64,000 nucleotides of DNA from positions 1,240,001 to 1,304,000 of the forward strand of contig NZ_JAFBCS010000001.1 in NCBI RefSeq assembly GCF_016907845.1, written 5' to 3'. The notes under the pieces are model-generated. The model was not told the DNA's origin. It ran no database searches and saw only the letters and a list, made by a program, of their open reading frames with translations. The stretch comes from Arcanobacterium pluranimalium. Lineage in GTDB: Bacteria; Actinomycetota; Actinomycetes; Actinomycetales; Actinomycetaceae. The stretch's first letter is position 1. Every line of letters begins with the position of its first letter. Both the position numbers and the translations under genes were made by a program. This document shows positions 63,379 to 64,000 of this stretch, piece after piece.

Positions 63379-64000
63379 ATGACGAACGACGCACACATAC
63401 AGCGAACAGTTACCGTTCCAGATAGAATTCCCATGATCAGCTTGCTTGGTCACAGCGATGGAGTTTTGCGAGTTCTTGAAAAAGGCCTTGCACCTGCTAC
63501 TTTGCATGTGCGTGGGCACTCGATTTCAATCACCGGGGATGCGGCGAACGTCGATCTAGCTATTGAGTTGATTTCGGAGCTGATCGCCGTCGTATCGCTG
63601 GGAGAGCACCTGACGGTCGATGCCGTGGAGCGGGCAATTTCTATGACGAAATCCGGGATGACACGACCAACCGAGCTGCTCAACGCCGATATTTTGACGG
63701 CGCGCGGCAAGACGATTCGGCCTAAAACACTCGGTCAAAAAGCTTATGTGGACGCGATCGATGAAAATACCGTGATTTTTGGCATCGGCCCAGCTGGTAC
63801 AGGTAAAACCTATCTTGCCATGGCAAAGGCAGTGGTTGCTTTGCAAAAGAAAGAAGTCTCGCGCATTATCTTGACGCGCCCTGCTGTGGAAGCTGGAGAA
63901 TCACTCGGTTTCTTGCCTGGTTCACTCAACGACAAGATTGATCCTTATGTGCGTCCGCTTTACGATGCGCTGCACGATATGGTGGATCCTGACGCGATTC
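63379..64000 (+). CDS. PhoH family protein, 3' end beyond window
   Basis: Open from ATG 63379 to the window edge; 207 codons visible. GAGGTAAG is 10-15 bases before the start. An N-terminal KH-like part (about 20-105), then the ATPase domain with P-loop FGIGPAGTGKTYLAMAKAV near 133, and RPAVEAGESLGFLPGSLNDKIDPYVRPLYDAL that follows it in all PhoH-like proteins. Predicted RNA-associated ATPase; often followed by ybeY. Truncated only by the window. Confidence 0.95.
   Translation, partial: MTNDAHIQRTVTVPDRIPMISLLGHSDGVLRVLEKGLAPATLHVRGHSISITGDAANVDLAIELISELIAVVSLGEHLTVDAVERAISMTKSGMTRPTELLNADILTARGKTIRPKTLGQKAYVDAIDENTVIFGIGPAGTGKTYLAMAKAVVALQKKEVSRIILTRPAVEAGESLGFLPGSLNDKIDPYVRPLYDALHDMVDPDAI

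Noticed and set aside
1-64000. prophage, transposase or integrative element
   Set aside because: No recognisable integrase, transposase or phage structural gene on either strand.

Overview
The window looks like the chromosome of a moderate-GC actinobacterium, most likely in the Actinomycetaceae (Arcanobacterium/Trueperella-like). The evidence is a long RNase E with disordered arms, rplU-rpmA-obg-proB, nadD-rsfS, holA/rpsT/lepA/hemW/hrcA/dnaJ/rsmE/phoH in the usual actinobacterial order, a DUF3097 protein, an actinobacterial VKOR-family protein and many GTG starts. I saw no rRNA, CRISPR array, transposase or prophage. There is one tRNA (Ala, GGC).

Layout. 1-2.5 kb: cytochrome bd oxidase (cydB cut by the window edge, cydA), transcribed leftward, then a long divergent intergenic region. 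3.2-17.5 kb: rne, rplU, rpmA, obg, proB, then an insertion (LLM-like flavoprotein, MFS transporter, thioredoxin) separating proB from proA, then proA-nadD-membrane protein-rsfS-phosphoglycerate-mutase-like protein. 17.6-19.7 kb: tRNA-Ala, a 31-bp tandem repeat, an unrecognised membrane protein and a phosphatidylcholine-synthase-like enzyme that overlap tail to tail. 20-22.4 kb: PTS-dependent dihydroxyacetone kinase dhaKLM. 22.6-26.3 kb: a degenerate ABC ATPase, a large YhgE/Pip membrane protein and a TetR regulator, with a palindromic operator in front. 26.5-29.3 kb: methionine importer metN-metI-metQ behind a SAM-clan riboswitch. 29.5-35 kb: Mn-type DtxR-family regulator, purine nucleoside phosphorylase, AI-2E permease, HAD phosphatase, VKOR, HIT protein. 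35-45.5 kb: leuS, aldose epimerase, HerA-like ATPase, comEA-comEC, holA. 45.7-54 kb: pntAB transhydrogenase, galE, rpsT, then a leftward galK-ugp-PH-PemK set. 54.3-64 kb: lepA, trmB, hemW, unknown, DUF3097, CIRCE-hrcA-dnaJ, rsmE, phoH (cut by the window edge).

How the genes fit together. Most of the window is conserved housekeeping: ribosome assembly and translation (obg, rplU, rpmA, rsfS, lepA, trmB, rsmE, leuS, rpsT), proline synthesis, NAD synthesis and transhydrogenation, heat-shock control, and DNA uptake (comEA/comEC). The accessory content is a galactose route (galM-like, galE, eukaryote-type UGP, galK) without a visible galT, glycerol/dihydroxyacetone use, methionine uptake under riboswitch control, and membrane-lipid functions.

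The items most worth following up are: a SAM riboswitch whose P1 helix covers the metN ribosome binding site; a two-site palindromic operator array over the galK promoter; the nucleotide-binding-site changes in the ATPase paired with YhgE/Pip; the PC-synthase-like gene and its overlapping unknown partner; long perfect palindromes at convergent gene ends; and a short oligomer (CGTCGTCGG) that recurs with a strong strand bias. Coordinates of starts were adjusted where a ribosome binding site decided between alternatives. All motif counts were made by eye.
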